The notes under the pieces were generated by a model. That model had not been told where the DNA came from, made no database searches, and saw only the letters and a program-made list of their open reading frames with translations. Below are positions 7,770 to 13,956 of a DNA stretch of 14,869 nucleotides, one piece after another; position 1 is the first letter of the stretch; each line of letters opens with the position of its first letter. Source of the stretch: an uncultured Flavobacteriales bacterium. Lineage in GTDB: Bacteria; Bacteroidota; Bacteroidia; Flavobacteriales_D; Crocinitomicaceae. The position numbers were made by a program, and so were the translations under genes. The DNA lies in the NCBI GenBank assembly GCA_903899795.1, contig CAIUKX010000630.1, forward strand, positions 1 through 14,869, read 5' to 3'.

Positions 7770-7787
7770 CTCCTCAATTTTGAGGAG
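7770..7787. terminator. bidirectional terminator, strongest for icd
   Basis: CTCCTCAA (7770-7777) and TTGAGGAG (7780-7787) pair into a stem, realistically six to seven base pairs with a small loop. On the minus strand the stem runs straight into nine Ts (7769-7761), an excellent terminator for icd. On the plus strand it is followed by CTTTCAATTTTG, a weaker tract that may still serve the small lipoprotein gene. Confidence 0.82.
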
Positions 7788-7813
7788 CTTTCAATTTTGT
7801 ATTTTTAAGGCGT

Positions 7814-9046
7814 TTATTTACCCATTTTCTCTTGGATTCCTTTATCAAGGGCATCTAAGAATTCTTCAGTATATACATAATGTTCACCATGGTTTACTTT
7901 ATTTCCATGAACACAAACCGCCAAGTCTTTTGTCATAACACCTTTTTCAACTGTTTCAACACAAACTTCTTCCAATTTTGTACAGAAATCAATTAATTCC
8001 TGGTTGTTATCCAATTTCCCTCTGAAAGCCAAACCTCTTGTCCATGCAAAAATAGAAGCGATTGGATTGGTAGAAGTTTTTCGTCCCGCTTGGTGTTCAC
8101 GGTAATGTCTGGTTACTGTGCCATGTGCAGCTTCAGCTTCCATAATTCCCCCATCTGGTGTGATCAGAACTGATGTCATAAGACCCAACGAACCGAATCC
8201 TTGTGCAACCGTATCTGATTGAACATCACCATCGTAATTTTTACAAGCCCAAACGAAATTTCCATGCCATTTCAATGCTGAAGCGACCATATCATCAATC
8301 AAACGGTGTTCATATGTAATTCCAATGGCTTCGAAACGAGCTTTGTATTCATTTTCATAGATTTCCTGGAAAATATCTTTAAAGAAACCGTCGTATTTTT
8401 TTAGAATTGTATTTTTTGTAGATAAGTACAATGGCCATTTTTTACTTAAAGCCATGTTGAAACATGATTGAGCTAATCCACGGATCGATTCTTCGGTATT
8501 TTACATAGCCTTACCCACTCCATTTCCTTGGTAATTGTATACATCAAATGTTTGAGGTGCACTTCCATCTTCCGGTGTAAAGGTCATTGTTAATTTTCCT
8601 TTTCCTTTGAATACTGCATCAGTAGCTCTGTATTGATCACCAAAAGCATGACGGCCAACAATAATCGGAGCTGTCCAGTTGGTAACTAGGCGAGGAACAT
8701 TTTGACAAACGATTGGTTCACGGAAAACAGTTCCGTCCAAAATATTTCTGATGGTACCATTTGGAGATTTCCACATGGATTTCAAGTTGAATTCTTTTAC
8801 ACGATCTTCGTCAGGAGTAATGGTAGCACATTTGATTCCAACTTTGTGAACTTTAATTGCTTCGGCAGCATCAATAGTCACCTGATCATTCGTCGCATCA
8901 CGATGTTCGATTCCCAAATCATAATATTTGATATCCAAATCGATGTATGGTAATACCAATTTGTCTTTGATAAATTTCCAAATTATGCGTGTCATTTCGT
9001 CGCCATCCAGCTCGACAATAGGGTTTGCTACTTTAATTTTTGACAT
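7814..9046 (-). pseudogene. icd: NADP-dependent isocitrate dehydrogenase interrupted by an in-frame TAA
   Basis: The frame encodes a 410-residue isocitrate dehydrogenase of the homodimeric type shared with human IDH1. The enzyme converts isocitrate to 2-oxoglutarate with NADP+ in the TCA cycle. It starts MSKIKVANPIVELDGDEM at 9046 and is intact except for TAA at 8503-8501 (codon 182), where the family has Tyr in the GxxMYN segment. The frame resumes without shift (NTEESIRGLAQSCFN). All key residues remain: Thr77, Ser94, Asn96, Arg100, Arg109, Arg132 and Tyr139 before the stop; Lys211 (LSTKN), the Asp in HRLIDDM and both Asp of NYDGDVQSD after it. As written the product would be 181 residues and inactive. 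A sequencing error, a very recent mutation and readthrough are all possible. Reading it as two separate genes (8501-9046 and 7814-8455) makes no biological sense. Confidence 0.93.
8501..8503 (-). other. premature TAA codon inside icd
   Basis: The minus strand reads GGT AAG GCT ATG TAA AAT ACC GAA. A one-base change of TAA to TAT or TAC restores the conserved Tyr. There is no frame change on either side. Confidence 0.95.
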
Positions 9047-9072
9047 AAGATTTATTTTAATTTCATTGATGG

Positions 9073-9080
9073 CAAAAATA
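9073..9080 (-). promoter_or_regulatory. -7 promoter element of icd
   Basis: The minus strand reads TATTTTTG, an exact TAnnTTTG match, ending 26 bp before the icd ATG at 9046. The distal half of the promoter region falls inside the 35-bp repeat at 9080-9114. Confidence 0.5.
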
Positions 9081-9114
9081 GACAAAAGATTTAAAGATGT
9101 AAGATAAAAGACTC
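9080..9114 (-). repeat. 35-bp degenerate repeat, copy 1 (inverted relative to copy 2)
   Basis: Read on the minus strand, two 12-mers, AGTCTTTTATCT and AATCTTTTGTCT, are separated by 10 bp. The 35-bp unit matches the copy at 9247-9281 in about 27 positions, and most differences are A/G. It lies directly upstream of the icd promoter. Confidence 0.6.
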
Positions 9115-9246
9115 ATGAAAATAGAGAGATTTTAGCATGTAATACATGAATACTTTTTTGTGAAGGTTTTAACAAAAAAAGAATCTGTTTGCTTGATCTT
9201 CTTTTTTCTATCCTTGTCTGACTATTATTTGAGATTTACTTTTTCT

Positions 9247-9281
9247 AAGTCTTTTGTCTTGCGTCTTCTAGTCTTTTATCT
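9247..9281 (+). repeat. 35-bp degenerate repeat, copy 2
   Basis: AGTCTTTTGTCT (9248-9259) and AGTCTTTTATCT (9270-9281) are separated by GCGTCTTCT-type filler. The unit is inverted relative to 9080-9114 across 132 bp. Its end overlaps the aroE stop codon (9280-9282). With copy 1 it could form a long imperfect stem in RNA. Confidence 0.6.
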
Positions 9282-10008
9282 AGGTATTCCAGATCTCCCA
9301 AGCTTTCAGAGCTTGTTGATGCAGCATGGACTCTCCGTTTAAAATAGTGGCACCTTGTTCTTCTGATTTTTGAAGAAATTTGGTTTTGGAAGGATTGTAA
9401 ATCAAATCGACGACTAGGTGATCTTTTGTCAAATATTCAAATGGAAAAGGAATACATTCATCAACAGCTGGATAAGTTCCCAAAGGTGTACAGTGAACAA
9501 TGACTTTACAGGCACGGAGCATGTGATCATTGATGTCATCATAGCCAAATTGCTTTGGTCCATCTGGATTTCTGGAAATGGTAATAACGTCAATACCCAG
9601 TGATTTGAACACATGTATAATCGCTTTTGATGCGCCTCCAGTACCAATTATCAATGCTCGTTCATGAAGATTGGTCAAAAAAGGTTTGATGGATTGATGA
9701 AAGCCATAAGCATCGGAATTATGTCCAATTGATTTTCCATTTTTGAATTGGATAACATTCACTGCCCCAATAACCTTCGCATCGTCCGAAAGTTCATCTA
9801 AAAAAGGGATAACACTTTCTTTGTAGGGAATAGTGACATTCAAACCTGAAATCTTTTCTGATTTCAATAAAGGAATAATCTCTTCAATGGAAGGGATTTC
9901 GTAATTAGAATATTCGGCATCCAACCGTTCTTTTTCGAAAAAGTTCGTGAAAAATGTTTTTGAAAAAGAATGATGAAGTGTTTTACCGATTAATCCGAAT
10001 TTACGCAT
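9280..10008 (-). CDS. aroE: shikimate dehydrogenase
   Basis: AroE reduces 3-dehydroshikimate to shikimate with NADPH in the synthesis of chorismate and aromatic amino acids. The 242-residue protein shows the shikimate-site serines HSFSK (13-17; most homologues have SxSP), NVTIPYKE (57-64) with catalytic Lys63, HNSDAYGF (96-103) with Asp99 in place of the common NTD, the NADP loop GTGGASKA (122-129), SRN (145-147), CTPLGTYP (173-180) and NGESMLHQQALKAW (224-237). The start at 10008 (MRKFGLIG) is preferred over 10035 because it begins at the fold's first strand. It overlaps the end of the upstream dedA-type gene by 8 bases (ATGCGTAA), which suggests translational coupling in a two-gene operon. 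Confidence 0.95.
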   Translation of the reverse strand: MRKFGLIGKTLHHSFSKTFFTNFFEKERLDAEYSNYEIPSIEEIIPLLKSEKISGLNVTIPYKESVIPFLDELSDDAKVIGAVNVIQFKNGKSIGHNSDAYGFHQSIKPFLTNLHERALIIGTGGASKAIIHVFKSLGIDVITISRNPDGPKQFGYDDINDHMLRACKVIVHCTPLGTYPAVDECIPFPFEYLTKDHLVVDLIYNPSKTKFLQKSEEQGATILNGESMLHQQALKAWEIWNT

Positions 10009-10657
10009 TTTTCTTTCCCATTTTAGCTTTTGCAAAGCTGATGATCATTGGAAGGACAGACAAGAAAATAATTCCAAGGCAAACTTTCTCTATGTTGGTT
10101 TTAATCCATTCAATGTTACCCAAGAAATATCCCGCAAGCGTTAACCCGAAAATCCATAAAAATCCACCTAGTATGTCGAATAGAAAAAATGTTTTGTAAT
10201 TCATTTTTCCAACTCCGGCAGCAAAAGGTGTAAAGGTTCGAACGATTGGAACGAAACGAGCCATGATAATAGCTTTTGAACCATTTTTATCAAAAAATAA
10301 TTCTGTTTTTTTAAGGTATTCTTTTTTCACCAATTGGCGACCTCTTATTTTCCAGTTAAAAATTCCCAGTCCTATTTTTCGTCCAATCCAGTAATTGACA
10401 TTATCACCTAAGATTGCTGCAATTACTAAAAGAGGTAGTAAATAGGTTATATTTAAAATACCTGGTTCACCTGCTAAGCTGGGAGCTGCAAAAAGTCCGG
10501 CTGTAAAAAGCAAAGAATCGCCAGGTAAAAAAGGCATAACAACTAATCCTGTTTCGATGAAAATTACCAGAAACAAAACAATGTAGACAGCATTATGATA
10601 TTCACTCACAATCCAATTAAAATCGAGGTCTAGTATATGTTTAAATAATTCAATCAT
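10001..10657 (-). CDS. DedA-family (SNARE-associated/VTT domain) membrane protein
   Basis: The 218-residue multi-pass protein has the DedA signature: IETGLVVMPFLPGDSLLF (34-51, with acidic Glu35 and PGD) and ARFVPIVRTFTPFAAGVG (133-150) with the conserved RF.P..RTF.PF.AG. DedA proteins are inner-membrane proteins implicated in phospholipid or undecaprenyl-phosphate flipping and membrane homeostasis. Which lipid this one moves cannot be read from sequence. It starts at 10657 and its stop overlaps the aroE start, so the two are probably co-transcribed. No functional link to shikimate synthesis is evident. A near -7 match (TAACTTTT, minus strand, 10707-10700) lies 42 bp upstream of the ATG. Confidence 0.92.
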   Translation of the reverse strand: MIELFKHILDLDFNWIVSEYHNAVYIVLFLVIFIETGLVVMPFLPGDSLLFTAGLFAAPSLAGEPGILNITYLLPLLVIAAILGDNVNYWIGRKIGLGIFNWKIRGRQLVKKEYLKKTELFFDKNGSKAIIMARFVPIVRTFTPFAAGVGKMNYKTFFLFDILGGFLWIFGLTLAGYFLGNIEWIKTNIEKVCLGIIFLSVLPMIISFAKAKMGKKNA

Positions 10658-10770
10658 TTTTACGGGATGTTATTTTTAGTAATTGGCGTCGAAGATAAGA
10701 AAAGTTAGGAGGAATAAATTAATACAGATTAGATTTTAATATTTGTAAGAAAAAAATATCTTTACAGAAT

Positions 10771-11145
10771 ATGATAGTTAAATACTTGTCGGCTATTTGT
10801 TTTGTCATCGCATTTTTGATGGCTTTGGTTTTATTCGGAAGAATAGGACATTCACTGGTTAGTACTCATACTGCCAAAAATATTTTTATTGTATCCGGAG
10901 CAATAGGGATTTTTTTAAACCTATTGGCTTATAAAACTGAAAAAACAAAGCGAAGTTATAATTTTTGGTTTTGGCTAGGGAATTTGATTATTCTGAAAGG
11001 ATTGATTTTTAAATTAATGCATTGGCCGTATAGTTCAATTATCATAGTGGTTGGACTAGCTATTACAGGGATTTCATTTTTTTATTCGCCAAAGATTGAG
11101 ACCTCACATAAGCAAGAAGATCTTTTAGATGATTTGGATTCTTGA
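10771..11145 (+). CDS. small multi-spanning membrane protein with a GldL-like FKxxHWP motif
   Basis: The 124-residue protein is mostly hydrophobic, with about four predicted membrane segments (roughly 4-24, 39-53, 66-82, 88-104) and an acidic tail ending EDLLDDLDS. Between helices 3 and 4 is IFKLMHWPYSSIIIVVG (about 80-96), which resembles the FK.QHWPGA segment of the gliding/type IX secretion protein GldL. It lacks the long periplasmic or cytoplasmic domain of true GldL (over 200 residues), and no gldKMN neighbours are present. I therefore call it a hypothetical membrane protein with that motif. It is divergent from the dedA-type gene. A near -7 match (AATATTTG, 10738-10745) lies 25 bp upstream. 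Confidence 0.75.
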   Translation: MIVKYLSAICFVIAFLMALVLFGRIGHSLVSTHTAKNIFIVSGAIGIFLNLLAYKTEKTKRSYNFWFWLGNLIILKGLIFKLMHWPYSSIIIVVGLAITGISFFYSPKIETSHKQEDLLDDLDS

Positions 11146-11216
11146 TGGATACAAATATCCTCGATGGTGTTGAATCCGATGGAGGAGTTAGCCTGAATAT
11201 ATTCCAAACAGTTTCT

Positions 11217-11224
11217 TATATTTG
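11217..11224 (+). promoter_or_regulatory. -7 promoter element of the UpxY-like gene
   Basis: TATATTTG exactly matches TAnnTTTG and ends 19 bp before the GTG start at 11244. The -33 half is not clear. Confidence 0.5.
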
Positions 11225-11243
11225 TATGTCATAAAATTATCAA

Positions 11244-11768
11244 GTGGAAAGTAAGGAGAATGATATTATCCCTTCGCATTGGTTTGCAGTTTATACGATG
11301 CCTAGGGCTGAGAAAAAAGTATTTGACCGAATAGAGGAGACAGGAATTGAAGCCTATTTACCGCTGATAACGACACTTCGAATATGGAGTGATCGAAAGA
11401 AAAAAGTTACAACTCCCTTGATATCATCCTATGTTTTTGTGAAAACAGATGAAGCGAAATTAAATGAATTACTAAAGATTCAAGGGGTGATGGGTATTTT
11501 GAAATATCTGAAAAAACCTGCAAAAATCAGAGATTTGGAAATTCAGAATCTAAGAATATTATTAAATGACTCCGAAAATATTATACCATTAGATGAGGAC
11601 TTTACATTCGAAAAAGGGGATAAAATCAGGGTAATCAAAGGCCCTTTTAAAGGATTGATAGGGGATTGTTACGACATAAAAGGAAAACATAGAGTAATTG
11701 CAGCAATCAGTACTGTAAATCATTTTTTTGAAGTGAATGTGCCGATGTCTTTTCTTGAAAAGATATAA
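11244..11768 (+). CDS. UpxY-like transcription antiterminator (NusG paralogue)
   Basis: The 174-residue protein has an N-terminal NusG-like (NGN) domain starting HWFAVYTMPRAEKKV (12-26) and a C-terminal KOW motif, EKGDKIRVIKGPFKGLIG (123-140). This two-part layout and length fit the UpxY/NusG-SP group, which binds elongating RNA polymerase and prevents early termination of long surface-polysaccharide operons in Bacteroidota. True NusG is expected elsewhere in the genome. The start is a GTG, 19 bp after an exact -7 element; the next in-frame ATG (residue 19) would cut the NGN domain. UpxY genes normally head the operon they control. Here the next gene (nadC) is on the opposite strand, so the target is not adjacent. 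Confidence 0.85.
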   Translation: MESKENDIIPSHWFAVYTMPRAEKKVFDRIEETGIEAYLPLITTLRIWSDRKKKVTTPLISSYVFVKTDEAKLNELLKIQGVMGILKYLKKPAKIRDLEIQNLRILLNDSENIIPLDEDFTFEKGDKIRVIKGPFKGLIGDCYDIKGKHRVIAAISTVNHFFEVNVPMSFLEKI

Positions 11769-11894
11769 AATGAGATGTATAGATCTTTGGGGTATTCGGT
11801 TTTTTCAGGTATTAATTATCAAACAGATATTTTATTGAGGTAATTTCTTCGGGTGCCGATAGACAAAATTATGGTATACTGTAAATCTACTTTT

Positions 11895-11955
11895 CATACA
11901 CTCTTCATACATTAGCTATACAGTTCCTATACACTATCTATACACTACCTATGCA
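11895..11955. repeat. six TATACA-type hexamers at exact 11-bp spacing
   Basis: CATACA, CATACA, TATACA, TATACA, TATACA and TATGCA begin at 11895, 11906, 11917, 11928, 11939 and 11950. The 5-nt spacers vary (ctctt, ttagc, gttcc, ctatc, ctacc), and most end in c, giving CTATACA in the later units. The period is close to one DNA helical turn. The last unit contains the nadC stop codon (11949-11951). It may be a decaying tandem repeat or a helically phased protein-binding array. Confidence 0.75.
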
Positions 11956-12785
11956 AAACTTGCTTTCAAACTCATGTCCATACTTTTAAAGCTGTGGGTC
12001 AGCGCTCCGACAGAAATAAAATCAACCCCGGTCTCGGCATAACTTCGAATGGTATCCAGAGTAATTCCTCCGGAAGCTTCCACTTGAAACGTTTTTGGAA
12101 TTCTAGGTAAAACCGCTTTGATTTGTTCAGGTGTAAAATTGTCCAGCATGATGACATTTACAAGACCTGTCTCTAAAACTTCGTTTAATTCCTCTTCGTC
12201 ACGTACTTCAACTTCTATTTTTAAATCTTTTCCGGTTGATTTCAAATAGTCATTGGCCCGAAGAATTGCTTGTGAGACTCCACCGGCATAGTCAATGTGA
12301 TTATCTTTCAGCATGATCATGTCATAGAGAGCAAAACGATGGTTGTGCCCACCCCCAATTCTAACCGCCCATTTTTCCATGTAACGAATCCCAGGAGTTG
12401 TTTTTCGAGTATCCAGAAGTTTTGTAGAACAACCTTCTAATAATGAAACAATTTTATTCGTTTGTGTTGCAATTCCGCTCATTCGTTGCATGAAATTCAA
12501 TACAATCCGCTCGGTAGCTAATATAGATCTTGAACTCCCTTTAACTTCAAAGGCGATGTCTCCATATTTTACCTGTGCTCCGTCTTTAATAAAAACGGTA
12601 ATTTCCATTGCTGGATCGTATCGATGAAAAATACGTTCTGCTAATTCAATTCCAGCAATTATTCCTTCATCTTTTACGATTAATTTAGCGTGACCAACCG
12701 CATTCTCTGGTACACATGAAAGTGAAGAATGATCTCCTTCACCAATATCTTCACGAAAAGCAATATCTATTATTTCATCAATCAT
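11949..12785 (-). CDS. nadC: nicotinate-nucleotide pyrophosphorylase (quinolinate phosphoribosyltransferase)
   Basis: NadC converts quinolinate and PRPP to nicotinate mononucleotide, CO2 and pyrophosphate in de novo NAD synthesis. The 278 residues carry ATERIVLNFMQRMSGIAT (90-107), LDTRKTTPGIR (124-134), the basic quinolinate/PRPP site KWAVRIGGGHNHR (138-150), MLKDNHI (158-164) with Lys160, EVEVRDEEEL (191-200), MLDNF (213-217), EASGGI (236-241) and DFISVGALTHS (255-265). Length and ends are normal. The ATG at 12785 lies only 4 bp after an exact -7 element, so the transcript may be leaderless. Position near the DUF4783 gene and rlmH is an arrangement I associate with Flavobacteriales. The 11-bp repeat array begins at its stop codon. 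Confidence 0.96.
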   Translation of the reverse strand: MIDEIIDIAFREDIGEGDHSSLSCVPENAVGHAKLIVKDEGIIAGIELAERIFHRYDPAMEITVFIKDGAQVKYGDIAFEVKGSSRSILATERIVLNFMQRMSGIATQTNKIVSLLEGCSTKLLDTRKTTPGIRYMEKWAVRIGGGHNHRFALYDMIMLKDNHIDYAGGVSQAILRANDYLKSTGKDLKIEVEVRDEEELNEVLETGLVNVIMLDNFTPEQIKAVLPRIPKTFQVEASGGITLDTIRSYAETGVDFISVGALTHSFKSMDMSLKASFA

Positions 12786-12789
12786 GAAG

Positions 12790-12797
12790 CAAAAGTA
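12790..12797 (-). promoter_or_regulatory. -7 promoter element of nadC
   Basis: The minus strand reads TACTTTTG, an exact TAnnTTTG match, followed by CTTC and then the nadC ATG. The expected transcription start would coincide with or nearly touch the start codon. Confidence 0.45.
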
Positions 12798-12870
12798 AGG
12801 ATTTTAGAATCTCCTATTTTTAATTAAGTCATTTTTTTGTACTTTTACGCTAGACATTTGATATTGATAT

Positions 12871-13464
12871 ATGAGATTTTTAGGCATACTACTTGTACTT
12901 TCATTTTTGACAAACTCCTTAACATCGTGTAGAAAAACAAGAGGGTGCACTGATCCTGAAGCTTTGAATTACAATAAAGATGCTAGTAAAGATGATCATT
13001 CTTGCTATTACTACTGGATTGGTCAAAGTTATGGTGGTGGTAAAGTTTTTTATATTGATCAAACCAAAAAACATGGACTTATTGCCTGCCCTTTTGATTT
13101 ACCTTCTACTCCATGGGGATGTATTAGTCCCGCCATTTCAGTAAATACAAGTACAGACGTCGGTACAGGATTATCAAATACGGAGGCTATAGTGGCAGCA
13201 TACACTACAATTTCAGCGGCTTCCATTTGCTATAACTTGGATACATTGGGTTTTAATGACTGGTACTTACCTTCCACTCAAGAATTAGTAGGATTGGATA
13301 AAACATTAGGGGTAATGGCAGAAGCAAATTTAGGAAGTGGATATTATTGGTCATCGTCACAAAGTGATACGAATGCAGCATGGTCTGTTATGATGGATAA
13401 TGGTTCGCCGGTTATTTTTAATAAATGTTCTGCTTATTCAGTTAGACCAATCCGCTCTTTTTGA
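12871..13464 (+). CDS. DUF1566-like lipoprotein with a GCTDPxAxNYN segment
   Basis: The 197-residue protein has a lipoprotein signal (MRFLGILLVLSFLTNSLTSC) with lipobox L-T-S-C20, so it should be membrane-anchored outside the cytoplasm. Residues 25-45 hold GCTDPEALNYNKDAS and DDHSC, a short calcium-site-like cysteine segment common in Bacteroidota surface proteins. The rest resembles DUF1566/Lcl C-terminal domains: GGGKVFYID (55-63), HGLIAC (68-73), GFNDWYLPSTQEL (127-139), YYWSSSQ (158-164) and SVRPIRSF at the end. These domains occur in surface or fimbria-associated proteins with poorly known roles. It ends 5 bp from the convergent DUF4783 gene with no room for a dedicated terminator. A near -7 match (TACTTTTA, 12840-12847) lies 23 bp upstream. 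Confidence 0.82.
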   Translation: MRFLGILLVLSFLTNSLTSCRKTRGCTDPEALNYNKDASKDDHSCYYYWIGQSYGGGKVFYIDQTKKHGLIACPFDLPSTPWGCISPAISVNTSTDVGTGLSNTEAIVAAYTTISAASICYNLDTLGFNDWYLPSTQELVGLDKTLGVMAEANLGSGYYWSSSQSDTNAAWSVMMDNGSPVIFNKCSAYSVRPIRSF

Positions 13465-13469
13465 TTTTT

Positions 13470-13853
13470 TTATGATTTCTCAATCGTTAGACTTTCAATT
13501 TTGAAATCAGTGTTTATTTTCTTGAATTGAATGGTGATTCGAAAACTTTCTTGCTTACTCAAATAGGTTCCAATTGCAAAAGAACCATCTGAAGATTCTT
13601 TTCCTTTGAAAATAAACTTAAAGGATGTTCCAGGTTTTTTTGTGAAAAAGTCTTTTAGGACTAATGTTGCTTGTGATTGGCTGTAAGCGCCTTCATTACC
13701 CAGTACGTTCAATAATAATTTGTCTTTTCCCAGAGCTACAATGTTGGACGCATTATTATCAGTAAAAGCAGATTCTAGTCCAACATATGGGATTTCTCCT
13801 GCAGGAGAAAAAGATAAAATGAATGAAGTTAATAAAGAGTACAAAAAAACCAT
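13470..13853 (-). CDS. DUF4783 domain protein, exported
   Basis: From the ATG at 13853 the 127-residue product begins MVFLYSLLTSFILSFSPAGE, a signal peptide. The mature part has the pattern of DUF4783: a start resembling I..AF..NNA..I, then LGNEGAYSQSQATLVLKDFF, a central GKESSDGSFAIGTY and a final beta-rich FRITIQFKKINTDFKIESL. This NTF2-like small protein family is common in Bacteroidota beside nadC and rlmH; no function is established. The frame is open 16 codons further upstream (13901), but two exact -7 elements lie between that ATG and 13853, so the shorter form is preferred. It is divergent from rlmH and convergent with the DUF1566-like gene. Confidence 0.8.
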   Translation of the reverse strand: MVFLYSLLTSFILSFSPAGEIPYVGLESAFTDNNASNIVALGKDKLLLNVLGNEGAYSQSQATLVLKDFFTKKPGTSFKFIFKGKESSDGSFAIGTYLSKQESFRITIQFKKINTDFKIESLTIEKS

Positions 13854-13868
13854 GCTGTTATTTTTCTG

Positions 13869-13886
13869 CAAAAATAAACAAAAATA
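13869..13886 (-). promoter_or_regulatory. two tandem -7 elements ahead of the DUF4783 gene
   Basis: On the minus strand TATTTTTG occurs at 13886-13879 and again at 13876-13869, 10 bp apart. Both match TAnnTTTG exactly and lie 15-25 bp before the ATG at 13853. This fixes the start at 13853 rather than 13901. Confidence 0.5.
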
Positions 13887-13912
13887 GTGCCGTAAATTCA
13901 TTTGAACTTTAC

Positions 13913-13920
13913 TAATTTTG
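13913..13920 (+). promoter_or_regulatory. -7 promoter element of rlmH
   Basis: TAATTTTG exactly matches TAnnTTTG. It ends 36 bp before the TTG start at 13957. An apparent in-frame TTG at 13918 is part of this promoter element and so cannot be the start. Confidence 0.5.
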
Positions 13921-13956
13921 AAAGACCGAAGTGGAATTCATTTTAAAATAATTCTT

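Noticed and set aside
7623..7808. Alternative small frame overlapping the cysteine-rich lipoprotein
   Set aside because: It has no signal peptide and runs through the terminator hairpin. The lipoprotein frame has a clear lipobox and a well-placed promoter element.
8456..8500. Two separate adjacent genes in the icd region
   Set aside because: The codons between the two frames continue the same protein in the same frame. The first half has no independent fold end and the second would start mid-domain at an internal Met.
8501..8503. Selenocysteine or pyrrolysine type recoding at the internal stop of icd
   Set aside because: Those use UGA and UAG. The codon is UAA and the expected residue is a normal Tyr. 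No structured element was seen next to it.
11147..11160. Hairpin GGATA-CAAA-TATCC as a terminator of the GldL-like gene
   Set aside because: The stem is only 5 bp and no T tract follows on either strand. It may be chance.
11895..11955. CRISPR array
   Set aside because: The repeats are 6-bp hexamers with 5-nt spacers, far too short, and there are no cas genes.
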